Origin: JAIVJG01 sp964236735 | GTDB lineage: Bacteria > Acidobacteriota > Blastocatellia > Pyrinomonadales > Pyrinomonadaceae | Length of the DNA stretch: 64,000 bases | Assembly: GCA_964236735.1 (NCBI GenBank) | Contig: CAXSFM010000001.1 | Location: 310,001 to 374,000 of the forward strand | Direction of reading: 5' to 3' | Made by a program: the position numbers and the translations under genes | Shown here: piece by piece, positions 17,752-25,941 of the stretch | Position numbering within the stretch: the stretch's first letter is position 1 | How the letters are laid out: every line of letters begins with the position of its first letter | The notes under the pieces: generated by a model | Told to the model about the DNA's origin: nothing | The model's input: only the letters and a program-made list of their open reading frames with translations | Database searches by the model: none

Positions 17752-18747
17752 ATGTCAGACGAAAAGCCATTGAGAGAGTCGTTGAGGACGCTCACGCAGG
17801 ATGTCGCCGACACCGTCGCGTACCTGCGCGAGTTGGGCGTCGAAGGTCTGCCCGTCTCGGCAAATTTATTAAGCAACGTCGAAACGCCCGCCACCACTCC
17901 ACAGACGCCGCGCGTTGCGCCTCCAGTTTACGTCGCGCCGACTTTGCCGCCCGCGCTCGAAAGAAATGCGCGTGCGGAAAGCGTCGCTGTCAAAACCTCT
18001 TCGAGAACCCCTCTGCCGCCCCCGCCGCCGTCGTCATCACGCCGCGCCGGGAGCAAGCAGACTAACCGTGTGAATGAATCAATCATGGCGAAAAAACCCG
18101 TCCGCAAACCATCACCCGATCCGCCCGCGCCGCGCGAGACGCTGTTCGGCGACATCACGCCGAAAGACGAATTGAGTCTCGGTCGTCCCGGCGAAACTTT
18201 CTCAGACATCCGCGCAGACATCGGCGACTGCGTCCGTTGTCCGCTCCACGAAGGGCGCACGAAGATTGTCCACACAGAGGGCGACCAGACGGCGCGTCTG
18301 ATGTTTGTCGGCGAAGCTCCCGGCGCGGACGAAGACGCATCTGGCCGTCCCTTCGTCGGGCGCGCGGGGCAACTGCTCAACAAGATTATCGAGGCCATCG
18401 GCGTCAAGCGCGAGGACGTTTTAATCGGCAACGTCAATCGCTGCCGCCCGCCCGCCAACCGCACGCCGACTCTCGAAGAAGCCGCGACGTGCAAGCCCTT
18501 CCTGCTCCGCGAAATCAACATCGCGCGTCCCGACGTGATCGTCGTGATGGGTAACACGGCGATGCGAAACTTGCTCGACATCAAAGAAGGCATCACGAAG
18601 TTGCGCGGCACTTTTCAGGACTACAAAGGCATCAAAGTGATGCCGACGTTCCACCCCGCGTACCTGCTGCGCGACCCATCGAAGAAGCGCGAAGTCTGGG
18701 ACGACATGAAAAAGGTGCGCGATTATTTGAACGAGACGAAGAAATGA
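17752..18747 (+). CDS. Family 4 uracil-DNA glycosylase
   Basis: Removes uracil from DNA as the first step of base-excision repair. The core (residues ~150-331) has the family-4 motif GEAPGADEDASGRPFVG (188-203), the HPAYLLR motif near the end, and four cysteines in the right places for the [4Fe-4S] cluster: Cys160 and Cys163 (GDCVRCPL), Cys231 (NRCRPP) and Cys247 (ATCKPF). The first ~150 residues are an extension: a helical start ending in YLRELGVEGLPV, then a Pro/Ser-rich linker of low complexity. The gene starts 18 bases after coaBC and is probably co-transcribed. A divergent paralogue follows. Confidence 0.95.
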   Translation: MSDEKPLRESLRTLTQDVADTVAYLRELGVEGLPVSANLLSNVETPATTPQTPRVAPPVYVAPTLPPALERNARAESVAVKTSSRTPLPPPPPSSSRRAGSKQTNRVNESIMAKKPVRKPSPDPPAPRETLFGDITPKDELSLGRPGETFSDIRADIGDCVRCPLHEGRTKIVHTEGDQTARLMFVGEAPGADEDASGRPFVGRAGQLLNKIIEAIGVKREDVLIGNVNRCRPPANRTPTLEEAATCKPFLLREINIARPDVIVVMGNTAMRNLLDIKEGITKLRGTFQDYKGIKVMPTFHPAYLLRDPSKKREVWDDMKKVRDYLNETKK

Positions 18748-18817
18748 GTTTTCAATTTTCAGCAATGTGAGCGCCTTGAGTTGCGCCGGTTCAACTCAAG
18801 CTGAAAACTGACAATCA
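18746..18817. repeat. TTTTCAGC inverted repeat with inner hairpin, between the two UDG genes
   Basis: Outer arms related to TTTTCAATTTTCAGC and GCTGAAAACTGACA enclose a perfect 9-base inner hairpin, CTTGAGTTG (18775-18783) and CAACTCAAG (18792-18800). The element begins at the stop codon of the first glycosylase gene. It is another hairpin-type intergenic element of this genome, of a different sequence family from the TGATGAG set. Confidence 0.7.
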
Positions 18818-18836
18818 AGAGCAGATAATTTTCATC

Positions 18837-19424
18837 ATGCAGGACTCACTCTTCCTCGATCCCGAACCTCTCGCCTCGAACGAAACGCTCGAGCAAATCA
18901 ACTCGGAACTTTTGCAGCGTGCCGCGCTCATGCCGCAACTCAAGGAGCGCGTCTTTATCTTCAACGACGGGCAACCGGGCGCGAGCGTGGCCGTCGTCGG
19001 CGAATCGCCGGGCGCGCCCGACATCGAGAGCGGCAAGCCTTTCATGGGGCCGGCGGGTCAGATGCTCGACCGCATCCTCAACTCCATCGGACTCGCGCGC
19101 AGAGATTGTTATCTCACCAACACCGTCAAGATGATTTGCTCCGGCGACGAAATCACGCCCGAGGTGCTGTCGTTTTTCACGCCGTACCTGCACCGCGAAC
19201 TTCTCTCCGTGCGCCCGCGCGTCATCATCTCGTTCGGCAACACGCCGACGCGCGCGCTGCTTCGCACGAAGAAACCCATCTCGCAATTGCGCGGCGAGTT
19301 TCACGACTTTCACGGCGCGCAGTTGATGCCGACCTTCAATCCCGCATATCTTTTGCGCGATCCGACGAAGAAACGCGAAGTCTGGGATGACATGAAGAAG
19401 GTGCGCGCATTTTTAAGCTCCTGA
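18837..19424 (+). CDS. UDG family 4-like protein lacking most Fe-S cysteines
   Basis: The 195-residue product aligns along its length with the core of the preceding glycosylase: VAVVGESPGAPDIESGKPFMG, GPAGQMLDRILNSIG, VRPRVIISFGNTPTRALL, FNPAYLLRDPTKKREVWDDMKKV. The last block is nearly identical in both proteins. However, the first cluster pair (CxxC) is replaced by PQLKERV with no Cys, and the second pair is reduced to one Cys in VKMICSGDE; the HPAYLL motif His is Asn. It may therefore be a cluster-free member with altered activity. It is separated from its neighbour by a hairpin repeat. Confidence 0.85.
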   Translation: MQDSLFLDPEPLASNETLEQINSELLQRAALMPQLKERVFIFNDGQPGASVAVVGESPGAPDIESGKPFMGPAGQMLDRILNSIGLARRDCYLTNTVKMICSGDEITPEVLSFFTPYLHRELLSVRPRVIISFGNTPTRALLRTKKPISQLRGEFHDFHGAQLMPTFNPAYLLRDPTKKREVWDDMKKVRAFLSS

Positions 19425-19524
19425 AATTCAAGGTGTAACTTTGACAACTAATTCAGAGGCCGTCAGGTCGAAATATTTCCGCGACGCTTCACCTTTTCCC
19501 CGCATCACGCTAACGTAACTCGTA

Positions 19525-22056
19525 GTGCAACGTCAGGCCGTCTCAACATCAATCGCTCCCGCCGAAGCGCAGGCCGACGCCGCGCGCGCGCCGCTCTATG
19601 CTGAAGTCGCGTTGCCGCTTCGCCTGTCACAGACGTTTACTTATCGCCTTCCCCTCGCGTTGCAACGGGAAGCGCAGGTCGGCGCGCGCCTGTTCGTGCC
19701 TTTCGGGAGAAAGCTCGCCACCGCCTACATCGTCGCGCTCCACGATGCGCTCGACCCGGCGGACGGATTAGATGATGCGGTGATTAAGGACGCGGAGGAA
19801 TTGCTCGACGCCGAGCCTCTGCTGACGCCGGAAGTGCTCGACATCACGCGCTGGATTAGCGAGTACTACGCCGCGCCGTGGGGCGAAGTTTTGAAGGCCG
19901 CGCTGCCCGCCGGACTCAACCAGACTATCGAGCAAATCATCTCCATCACGTCCGAAGGCCGCGACGAACTGGCGCGTCTCTCCGAGAAAAAATTGACGAC
20001 GACGAAAGCGCGCCTCCTGCAATTCCTCGCCGTCGAAGGCACGACGACGATGCGCGAGATGGCGCGCGAACTTGGGGCAACTCAAGCCGCCAAAGCGACG
20101 CGCGAACTCGCCGGCGCGGGCTGGCTCACGTCGTCGCAACACGCCAAGAGCGCGCAGGCCAAAGCCAAACGCCGCAAGGCCGTCAGACTTTTACCGCCCG
20201 AAGCTCATCACGAAAGCGGCGCGCGCGCGCTCACCGCCGCGCAGCAAAGAATCGTCAACGCGCTCATTACTGGCGGCGGCGAGATGTACTTCGCCGAGTT
20301 GCTCGAAGAAGCGCAGGCGAGCGTCTCATCCATCCAGACGCTTGAGCGGCGCGGCGTCCTCGAAGTCTTCGTGCGCGAAGTGAGACGCGATCCACTGGCA
20401 GGCGCGAAACTTCCCTCGACCGACGAGTTGCAATTGACCGACGAGCAAGCCGCCGCGCTCAAAGAAATTCAGGAAGCCCAGAGTACGGGCGAGTATGCGG
20501 CGTTTCTGTTGCACGGCGTGACGGGCAGCGGCAAGACGGAAATCTATATTCGCGCGATGCGCCACGCGCTGATGCAGGGACGCTCCGCCATGATGCTCGT
20601 GCCGGAAATCGCGCTCACGCCCGTCTTCTCCAGACGACTGCGCGCGCACTTCGGCGAATCGGTCGCGATCTTTCACTCGTCGCTCACGACGGGTGAGCGT
20701 TTCGACGAATGGAGCCGCATCCGGCGCGGCGCGGCGCGCGTCGTCATCGGCACGCGCTCGGCGGTCTTCGCGCCCGTCAACAATCTCGGCATCATCGTCG
20801 TGGATGAAGAGCACGAGGCTTCTTACCGTCAACAGGAATCGCCTTTTTATAATGGACGCGACACGGCAGTCGTCCGCGCTTTGAAAGAGAGCGCCGTCGT
20901 CGTGCTCGGCTCGGCCACGCCGTCGCTCGAATCTTTCCAGAACGCGCGCGGCAAGAAGTATCATTATCTGCAACTCTCGAATCGCATCGCGAATCGTGCG
21001 ATGGCGCGCGCCGAAATCGTGGACATGCGCGAATCGTTCCGCACGGCAGGCAAGCAGGAGGTTTTCTCGACGCAACTGCTCGACGCCATCGGCGAGACAC
21101 ACGCGCGCGGCGAGCAATCAATCGTCCTGCTCAATCGGCGCGGCTATTCAAGCTTCGTCCTGTGCCGGACGTGCGGCGAGCGTATGCAGTGCGCTAACTG
21201 TGATGTGACGATGACGTTTCATCGCAGCGAGCGCAGCATGATCTGTCACTACTGCAATCTGCGAGAGCGCGTGCCCGACGCCTGCCCCGCGTGTCGCGGA
21301 CAGTTCATCTATTTCATCGGCGAGGGCACAGAACAGATCGAGGAGATTCTGCAAAAGCGTTTTCCCGCGCTTCGCATCGCGCGCCTCGACCGCGACACCA
21401 CTTCGCGCCGCAACACTTACGAGAAAGCCATCCTGCGTTTCGCCGCCGGCGAACTCGACATGCTCGTCGGCACGCAGATGATCGCCAAAGGCCACGACTT
21501 TCCGAACGTTACGCTCGTCGGCGTCGTCTCGGTTGACGCGGGGCTTTCGATGCCCGACTTCCGCTCCGCCGAGCGCGCGTTTCAACTCATCACGCAGGTC
21601 GCCGGTCGCGCCGGTCGCGGCGAACTTCCCGGTCGCGTCCTCATCCAAACTTTTCACCCGCACCACTACGCGCTCCGGCACGCCTGCGCGCAAGACTACG
21701 ATGCCTTCTTCGAGGAAGAAATTCTCTATCGCAAAAATCTTAACTATCCGCCGTTCGTCGCGCTCGCATCGCTCCTCATTCACGGCGAAGACTTCACGCG
21801 CGTCCAGACGACCGCCGACGAACTCCGCCGCACGCTCGACGACGCGAACACAGACCGCGCCTGTCGCATCCTTGGCCCCGCGCCCGCGCCGCTCGCGCGT
21901 CTGCGCGGCGAACATCGCCTGCAAATTCTTCTCAAGTCGCGCAACCGGCCCCGCCTGCGCGCCGTCGTCGAGATGGCAATGGCCGCCGCTGGACAAGTGC
22001 GCGGCTGCGACATTCAATCCGTCAACGTCGAGATTGACCCGGTAAATTTAATGTAG
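19525..22056 (+). CDS. priA: Primosomal protein N' (replication restart helicase)
   Basis: PriA is a 3'-5' superfamily 2 DNA helicase that reloads the replisome at stalled forks. The 843-residue product has the N-terminal 3'-end-binding domain (EVALPLRLSQTFTYRLP), Walker A GVTGSGKT (331-338), DEEH at 427-430, the zinc-binding set beginning at Cys547 (CRTCGERMQCANC, CHYC, CPAC), and the helicase motifs GTQMIAKGHDFPNVTLVG and QLITQVAGRAGRG. The start is GTG 19525 with no evident ribosome-binding site. The coaBC-UDG-UDG-priA-lpxD run is all on the plus strand. Confidence 0.97.
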   Translation: MQRQAVSTSIAPAEAQADAARAPLYAEVALPLRLSQTFTYRLPLALQREAQVGARLFVPFGRKLATAYIVALHDALDPADGLDDAVIKDAEELLDAEPLLTPEVLDITRWISEYYAAPWGEVLKAALPAGLNQTIEQIISITSEGRDELARLSEKKLTTTKARLLQFLAVEGTTTMREMARELGATQAAKATRELAGAGWLTSSQHAKSAQAKAKRRKAVRLLPPEAHHESGARALTAAQQRIVNALITGGGEMYFAELLEEAQASVSSIQTLERRGVLEVFVREVRRDPLAGAKLPSTDELQLTDEQAAALKEIQEAQSTGEYAAFLLHGVTGSGKTEIYIRAMRHALMQGRSAMMLVPEIALTPVFSRRLRAHFGESVAIFHSSLTTGERFDEWSRIRRGAARVVIGTRSAVFAPVNNLGIIVVDEEHEASYRQQESPFYNGRDTAVVRALKESAVVVLGSATPSLESFQNARGKKYHYLQLSNRIANRAMARAEIVDMRESFRTAGKQEVFSTQLLDAIGETHARGEQSIVLLNRRGYSSFVLCRTCGERMQCANCDVTMTFHRSERSMICHYCNLRERVPDACPACRGQFIYFIGEGTEQIEEILQKRFPALRIARLDRDTTSRRNTYEKAILRFAAGELDMLVGTQMIAKGHDFPNVTLVGVVSVDAGLSMPDFRSAERAFQLITQVAGRAGRGELPGRVLIQTFHPHHYALRHACAQDYDAFFEEEILYRKNLNYPPFVALASLLIHGEDFTRVQTTADELRRTLDDANTDRACRILGPAPAPLARLRGEHRLQILLKSRNRPRLRAVVEMAMAAAGQVRGCDIQSVNVEIDPVNLM

Positions 22057-22066
22057 AAGACTCTTA

Positions 22067-22140
22067 ACAGTACCGCGAGCGGTAGCGAGCGGGTCATCGC
22101 TCCGTATGCTGCACCCGCTCGCTACCGCTCGCGGTACTGT
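22067..22140. repeat. Perfect 28-bp inverted repeat between priA and lpxD
   Basis: Arms 22067-22094 and 22113-22140 are exact reverse complements, built on TACCGCGAGCGGTAGCGAGC, separated by 18 bases. The hairpin would be very stable. There is no T-run, so it does not look like a simple intrinsic terminator. It starts 10 bases after the priA stop and ends 25 bases before the lpxD start. Confidence 0.95.
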
Positions 22141-22165
22141 CGAGATGCAACTCTCAACTATCTTT

Positions 22166-23248
22166 ATGAAACTCTCCGAACTGGCACGGCAGACGGGCGC
22201 GCAAATTGAAGAGGATGCGCGCGAAATTGAAATCACGGGCGCGGCGGGGCTTGACGACGCTGAGGCGGGGCACGTCACGTTTCTCTCGAACCCGCGCTAT
22301 ACGCCGCGCGTGCAAGCGACTCGCGCGTCCGCGATTTATCTCGCCGACGCGGTTGAGGCGGGACGCGAAGACATCGCCGTGCTGCGCGTCAAAGACCCGT
22401 ATCTCGCCTACACGCGCGCTCTGCGTCTGTTTCATCCTGAGCCGGAGATTCAACCGTTCATCCATCCCTCAGCCGTCATTGACGAGACGGCGCGCATCGG
22501 CGAAAGAGTCTTCGTCGGCGCGTGCGTCGTCGTCGGTCGCAACGTCCGTATCGGCGACGAGGTGCAACTTTTTCCCAACGTCACGATTTACGAGGACACG
22601 CGCGTTGGCGACTCGTCAATCATTCATTCCGGGGCGGTGATCCGCGAAGGCACGCAGATCGGCGCGCGCGTCCGCATCCATAATAACGTCGTCGTCGGCT
22701 CGGACGGCTTCGGTTACGCGAAGGATGAAGAGCGTCGCTGGCTGAAGATTCCGCAGGCGGGAAGAGTCGTCATCGAAGACGACGTGGAGATCGGCGCAGG
22801 GACGACGATTGACCGCGCGTCGGTGGGCGAGACGCGCATCAGTCGCGGCGTCAAGATTGACAATCTCGTGCAGATCGGACACTCATGCTCGATAGGCGAA
22901 GACACTTTGCTCTGCGCGCAGGTCGGACTCGCCGGCAGTTCGCACATCGGACGCCGCGTCGTTCTCGCCGGTCAGGTCGGCGTCGCGGGACATCTGACCA
23001 TCGGCGATGATGTCGTCATCACCGCCAAGAGCGCGACGAGCCACAACGTCCCCGACGGCAAAGTTCTCTCCGGCATTCCCGCCTTCGATAATCGCGAATG
23101 GCTGCGCTCGACCGCCGCTTACCGACGGCTCGGCGACATGCAGCGCACCATCCGCGCGCTCGAAAATCGTCTGGCCGCGTTGGAAGAAAACGACAATCGC
23201 GAGAGAAAAGAAATTAACAGGGATAGACAGGATGAGGAGGAGAAATGA
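22166..23248 (+). CDS. lpxD: UDP-3-O-acylglucosamine N-acyltransferase
   Basis: LpxD adds the second acyl chain in lipid A synthesis, transferring a hydroxyacyl group from ACP to UDP-3-O-acyl-glucosamine. The product has the N-terminal uridine-binding domain (MKLSELARQTGAQIE, GHVTFLSNPRY) and a left-handed beta-helix of hexapeptide repeats (IGERVFVGACVVVGRNVRIGDEV and on), with the catalytic His in IHNNVVVGSDGFGYA. The helix ends in FRNL-type FDNREWLRS. Start ATG 22166 begins the conserved domain. The last dozen residues (EINRDRQDEEEK) are encoded by repetitive intergenic-type DNA. Confidence 0.96.
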   Translation: MKLSELARQTGAQIEEDAREIEITGAAGLDDAEAGHVTFLSNPRYTPRVQATRASAIYLADAVEAGREDIAVLRVKDPYLAYTRALRLFHPEPEIQPFIHPSAVIDETARIGERVFVGACVVVGRNVRIGDEVQLFPNVTIYEDTRVGDSSIIHSGAVIREGTQIGARVRIHNNVVVGSDGFGYAKDEERRWLKIPQAGRVVIEDDVEIGAGTTIDRASVGETRISRGVKIDNLVQIGHSCSIGEDTLLCAQVGLAGSSHIGRRVVLAGQVGVAGHLTIGDDVVITAKSATSHNVPDGKVLSGIPAFDNREWLRSTAAYRRLGDMQRTIRALENRLAALEENDNRERKEINRDRQDEEEK

Positions 23249-23321
23249 TGAATGAAGAATGATGATTAAAGACAAGCGCCTCGCCTGACATTCATCACTC
23301 ATCATTCCGCATTCATCATTT
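23243..23321. repeat. TGATGAATG-family inverted repeat between convergent genes
   Basis: Arms AAATGATGAAT (23243-23253) and ATTCATCATTT (23311-23321) are exact, with a degenerate continuation inwards (GAATGATGA against TCATCATTC). It overlaps the lpxD stop codon on the left and ends two bases before the SDR stop on the right. Related to the element at 37477. Confidence 0.85.
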
Positions 23322-23323
23322 AA

Positions 23324-24073
23324 TTACGTGACTGCGCCGCCGTCAACGATAATAACTTCGCCGTTCATAAAACTGTTGCGGTCGCTGACGAGGAAGGCGG
23401 CCATCTCTGCGAGTTCGGCGGGGCGACCCATGCGTCCGGCGGCGGCCCAAAATTCGTGCATCTGAAGAAGTCGTTCGGGAAGTTCGTGCGCGAGTTCGGT
23501 GTCGAAAATACCGGCGGCGATGGCGTTGACTTTGACGCCGAAACTAGCGGCCTCGCGTGAGAGGCATTTAGTGAAACCGATGACGGCAGCCTTCGAGGTC
23601 GCGTAGTGGACGGATGTGGGCAGCGCGCGAATCGCGCCGATGCTGGTGATGTTGAGAATCGAGCCGGAGCGGCGTCGAATCATCTGTTTGTAAATCGGTT
23701 TCGTGACGGCGAAGAGACTGTTGACGTTCGTGTTGATGACTTCGTCCCACGCGCGGTCGGTGGTCGTCGCGAAGTTGTCGCCGCGATTGATGGCGGCGTT
23801 GTTGACGAGAATGTCTATGCCGCCCCACGCCTCGACGATCTCGCGCGTCATCTTTTTTAAGGCGAGCCGGTCGGTGACGGAAATTTTATAAGCTAGAGAC
23901 TGACGACCGTGCGCGGCGATGTTCGCTTTCGTCTGCTCTGCAAGGTCGTCGCGCGAGTGATAATTGAAGGCCACGTCCGCGCCTTCGCGCGCGAACACTT
24001 CGCAGAGCGCCGCGCCGATGCCGCGCGTCCCGCCGCTGATAAACGCTCGCTTCCCTTCCAGCAAAAGACTCAA
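23324..24073 (-). CDS. SDR-family oxidoreductase (FabG-like)
   Basis: A classical SDR of about 249 residues: cofactor motif SGGTRGIGAALCEVF, NNAAINRGDNF in place of NNAG, catalytic Ser in NITSIGA and Tyr/Lys in HYATSKAAVIGF, and a C-terminal NGEVIIVDGGAVT typical of FabG-like reductases. The substrate is not clear. TTG 24073 is preferred as start because GGAG lies eight bases before it; the frame stays open to a GTG at 24094. It is downstream of the glycosyltransferase gene on the same strand (133-base gap) and converges on lpxD. Confidence 0.9.
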   Translation of the reverse strand: MSLLLEGKRAFISGGTRGIGAALCEVFAREGADVAFNYHSRDDLAEQTKANIAAHGRQSLAYKISVTDRLALKKMTREIVEAWGGIDILVNNAAINRGDNFATTTDRAWDEVINTNVNSLFAVTKPIYKQMIRRRSGSILNITSIGAIRALPTSVHYATSKAAVIGFTKCLSREAASFGVKVNAIAAGIFDTELAHELPERLLQMHEFWAAAGRMGRPAELAEMAAFLVSDRNSFMNGEVIIVDGGAVT

Positions 24074-24206
24074 GTAGCTATCTCCGCATCGCACACGCCC
24101 GCGCGAAATTTTTCAAACTGACTCGCAAGACGCATCGTGTTGGATTATTTAGAACGCTGATGATTAAAACTTAAAGGCGGAGGGCGCGTCAACCGCGTGC
24201 GCGAAT

Positions 24207-25409
24207 TTAGGCGGAGCGGGCTTCGACAATCACCGCCTCTTCCTGCGCCAGCGCGTGCGCGGGCAGGAGCGCGGCGATTTCTTCGACGATGCGGCGCGTG
24301 GAATTGGGCAGCGCGAGGCCGGTCGTGGCGAGACGCATCGCCGCGTAGTAGCGCGCGTCTTCCATCATCCGTCGCACTTCCGGCACGATGTCCGTCGCGC
24401 GTTTCAAGAGCACGCCCGCGCCGCGCCGTGCAAGCATCTGAGCCGCGCCGGACTCCTGCGGCATCGGCGCAGTGATCGTGTCGGCGATGATCGGGACGCG
24501 GCAGGCCAGCGCCTCGAACGTTGTCAGTCCGCCGAGTTTCGAGACCATCACGTTCGCCGCCTGCATCAACTGTTCGACGTGTTCCGAGTAGCCGATAACT
24601 TTGACGGGAAAGTTCGCGCGCGAGGCCAACGCTTCGGCTTCGGCGCGAAGTTCGTCGTTTTTGCCGGCGAGAAAAATCGCCTGCACGTCGAGGTCGCCGC
24701 GCACGAGTTCGCGGAAAATTTCGGGGATGTTGCCGCCGCCGATGTAACCCGCGTTGACGAAGACTGTGAACTTCTGCGGGTCGAGTCCGAGCGCGGTGCG
24801 CGCCGCCTGCGCCGCGCGTTCGTCGAGCAACTCGAACTTGGGATGCACAGGCATCCCGGAAATCTTGATGCGCTCAGGACGAATGCCGTAGTCAATCAAC
24901 TGCTGCTGCGCTTCCTCGCTGGCGACGAGGTAGAGCGTCACGTCGTCGCACGCCCAGCCTTTCCAGAATCCGTAGCAGGGGTCTGTGACGACGGTCACGA
25001 GCGGGATGGTATCTGTCAGTCCGAGTTCACGGATGACGCGCGCGAAGATGTGCTGCGTCAGAGGATGGACGCTGACGACGATGTGCGGGCACCAGCGCTC
25101 GAAGAGTTCGCGGACGTAACCGATGGTGCGTTTATGAAAAAACTCGCGCGTCTCAGGGCGAAAGCGATTGATGCCCCAGTAGAGATATTTCATCCAGTGC
25201 TGCTTGTTTCGCAGCAACCAGTTATAGAGTCCCACTAATTTCTGTGTCAGATGATGCGACTCTTCGACGGCGCGCACCGTCCGCACGGCGAACGAATCGC
25301 TCTCCCAGAATTTATTTACGCCCGCGACAATCGCCGCCGCCGCCGAGCGATGCCCGCCGCCGGTGTCGGACGAGATGATGAGAATTTTCGGGACGCGCTC
25401 TCGAAACAT
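24207..25409 (-). CDS. MGDG synthase/UgtP-like glycosyltransferase
   Basis: This 400-residue protein resembles diacylglycerol glycosyltransferases of the GT28 family (plant MGD1, Bacillus UgtP). The N-terminus ILIISSDTGGGHRSAAAAI is the MGDG_synth motif; VSVHPLTQHIF, VVTDPCYGFWKGW and GMPVHPKF follow, and the C-terminal half has the nucleotide-sugar site: VFVNAGYIGGGN, MVSKLGGLTTFEAL, IADTITAPMPQESGAA. It would transfer a sugar to a lipid acceptor at the cytoplasmic face of the membrane. ATG 25409 is preferred; TTG 25427 is possible. It lies 59 bases after hicA and may belong to the radical SAM-hicBA transcript. Confidence 0.88.
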   Translation of the reverse strand: MFRERVPKILIISSDTGGGHRSAAAAIVAGVNKFWESDSFAVRTVRAVEESHHLTQKLVGLYNWLLRNKQHWMKYLYWGINRFRPETREFFHKRTIGYVRELFERWCPHIVVSVHPLTQHIFARVIRELGLTDTIPLVTVVTDPCYGFWKGWACDDVTLYLVASEEAQQQLIDYGIRPERIKISGMPVHPKFELLDERAAQAARTALGLDPQKFTVFVNAGYIGGGNIPEIFRELVRGDLDVQAIFLAGKNDELRAEAEALASRANFPVKVIGYSEHVEQLMQAANVMVSKLGGLTTFEALACRVPIIADTITAPMPQESGAAQMLARRGAGVLLKRATDIVPEVRRMMEDARYYAAMRLATTGLALPNSTRRIVEEIAALLPAHALAQEEAVIVEARSA

Positions 25410-25468
25410 AAGCTTGATCTGACTCAAAGTTTCAACGACTTCTTAATCTGGAAGCCGCGCACATGCGA

Positions 25469-25699
25469 CTAAAGCAACTTACGGAATTCGTCAACTTCGA
25501 CACCCGCATCTCGCAGAATGCTTCGCAGAGTACCGAGAGGTAATGTTTGGCCTGAATGAACTGGGATGGTCACACGTTTCTGGTCAGCCTCGCGGCGGAG
25601 ATGTACGTGGCTACCCTTTTGCCTTCTGACCTCAAAGCCCGCGCGCTCAAGGGCACGTACTGCCTCTCGACCCTCAACACGCGGAAGTTTGTCACTCAT
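25469..25699 (-). CDS. hicA: HicA-type toxin (mRNA interferase)
   Basis: A 76-residue HicA/YcfA protein with a double-stranded-RNA-binding-like fold. The catalytic His31 is in RQKGSHVHLRR, followed by TIPVHSGQTLPLGTLRSILRDAG, both family signatures. HicA toxins cleave mRNA and are blocked by HicB. The start overlaps the hicB stop by four bases (ATGA), so translation is coupled and toxin follows antitoxin. All key residues seem intact. Confidence 0.93.
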   Translation of the reverse strand: MSDKLPRVEGREAVRALERAGFEVRRQKGSHVHLRREADQKRVTIPVHSGQTLPLGTLRSILRDAGVEVDEFRKLL

Positions 25700-25941
25700 G
25701 CCGCACGCGGAATAGAAAGCCGCGCGATGAAGAACGGCTCAGGCTCGTTCGGCACTGGCTCGCCATCTTCGCGCAATCCCTCAATGTGAAGTTCTATGGC
25801 TTCAATGATGTGAGCGCGGGCTTCGTCAACAGTCGCGCCGAACGAATGACAGCCCGGCAGGACAGGGACGAATGCGTGAAAAGAGTCTCCGTCCGGCTCA
25901 ATGACAACAGTAAATTTATAGTCAGACACCATCTCTTTCAT
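25696..25941 (-). CDS. hicB: HicB-type antitoxin, short form
   Basis: An 81-residue HicB/UPF0150 protein: FTVVIEPDGDSFHAFVPVLPGCHSFG then ATVDEARAHIIEAIELHIEGLREDGEPVP, the partial RNase-H-like fold that binds HicA. The chain stops soon after (EPFFIARLSIPRAA), so the C-terminal helix-turn-helix or ribbon-helix-helix domain of autoregulating HicB proteins is absent. Its ATG overlaps the radical SAM stop by four bases; an ATG three codons later (25932) is an alternative start. Confidence 0.92.
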   Translation of the reverse strand: MKEMVSDYKFTVVIEPDGDSFHAFVPVLPGCHSFGATVDEARAHIIEAIELHIEGLREDGEPVPNEPEPFFIARLSIPRAA

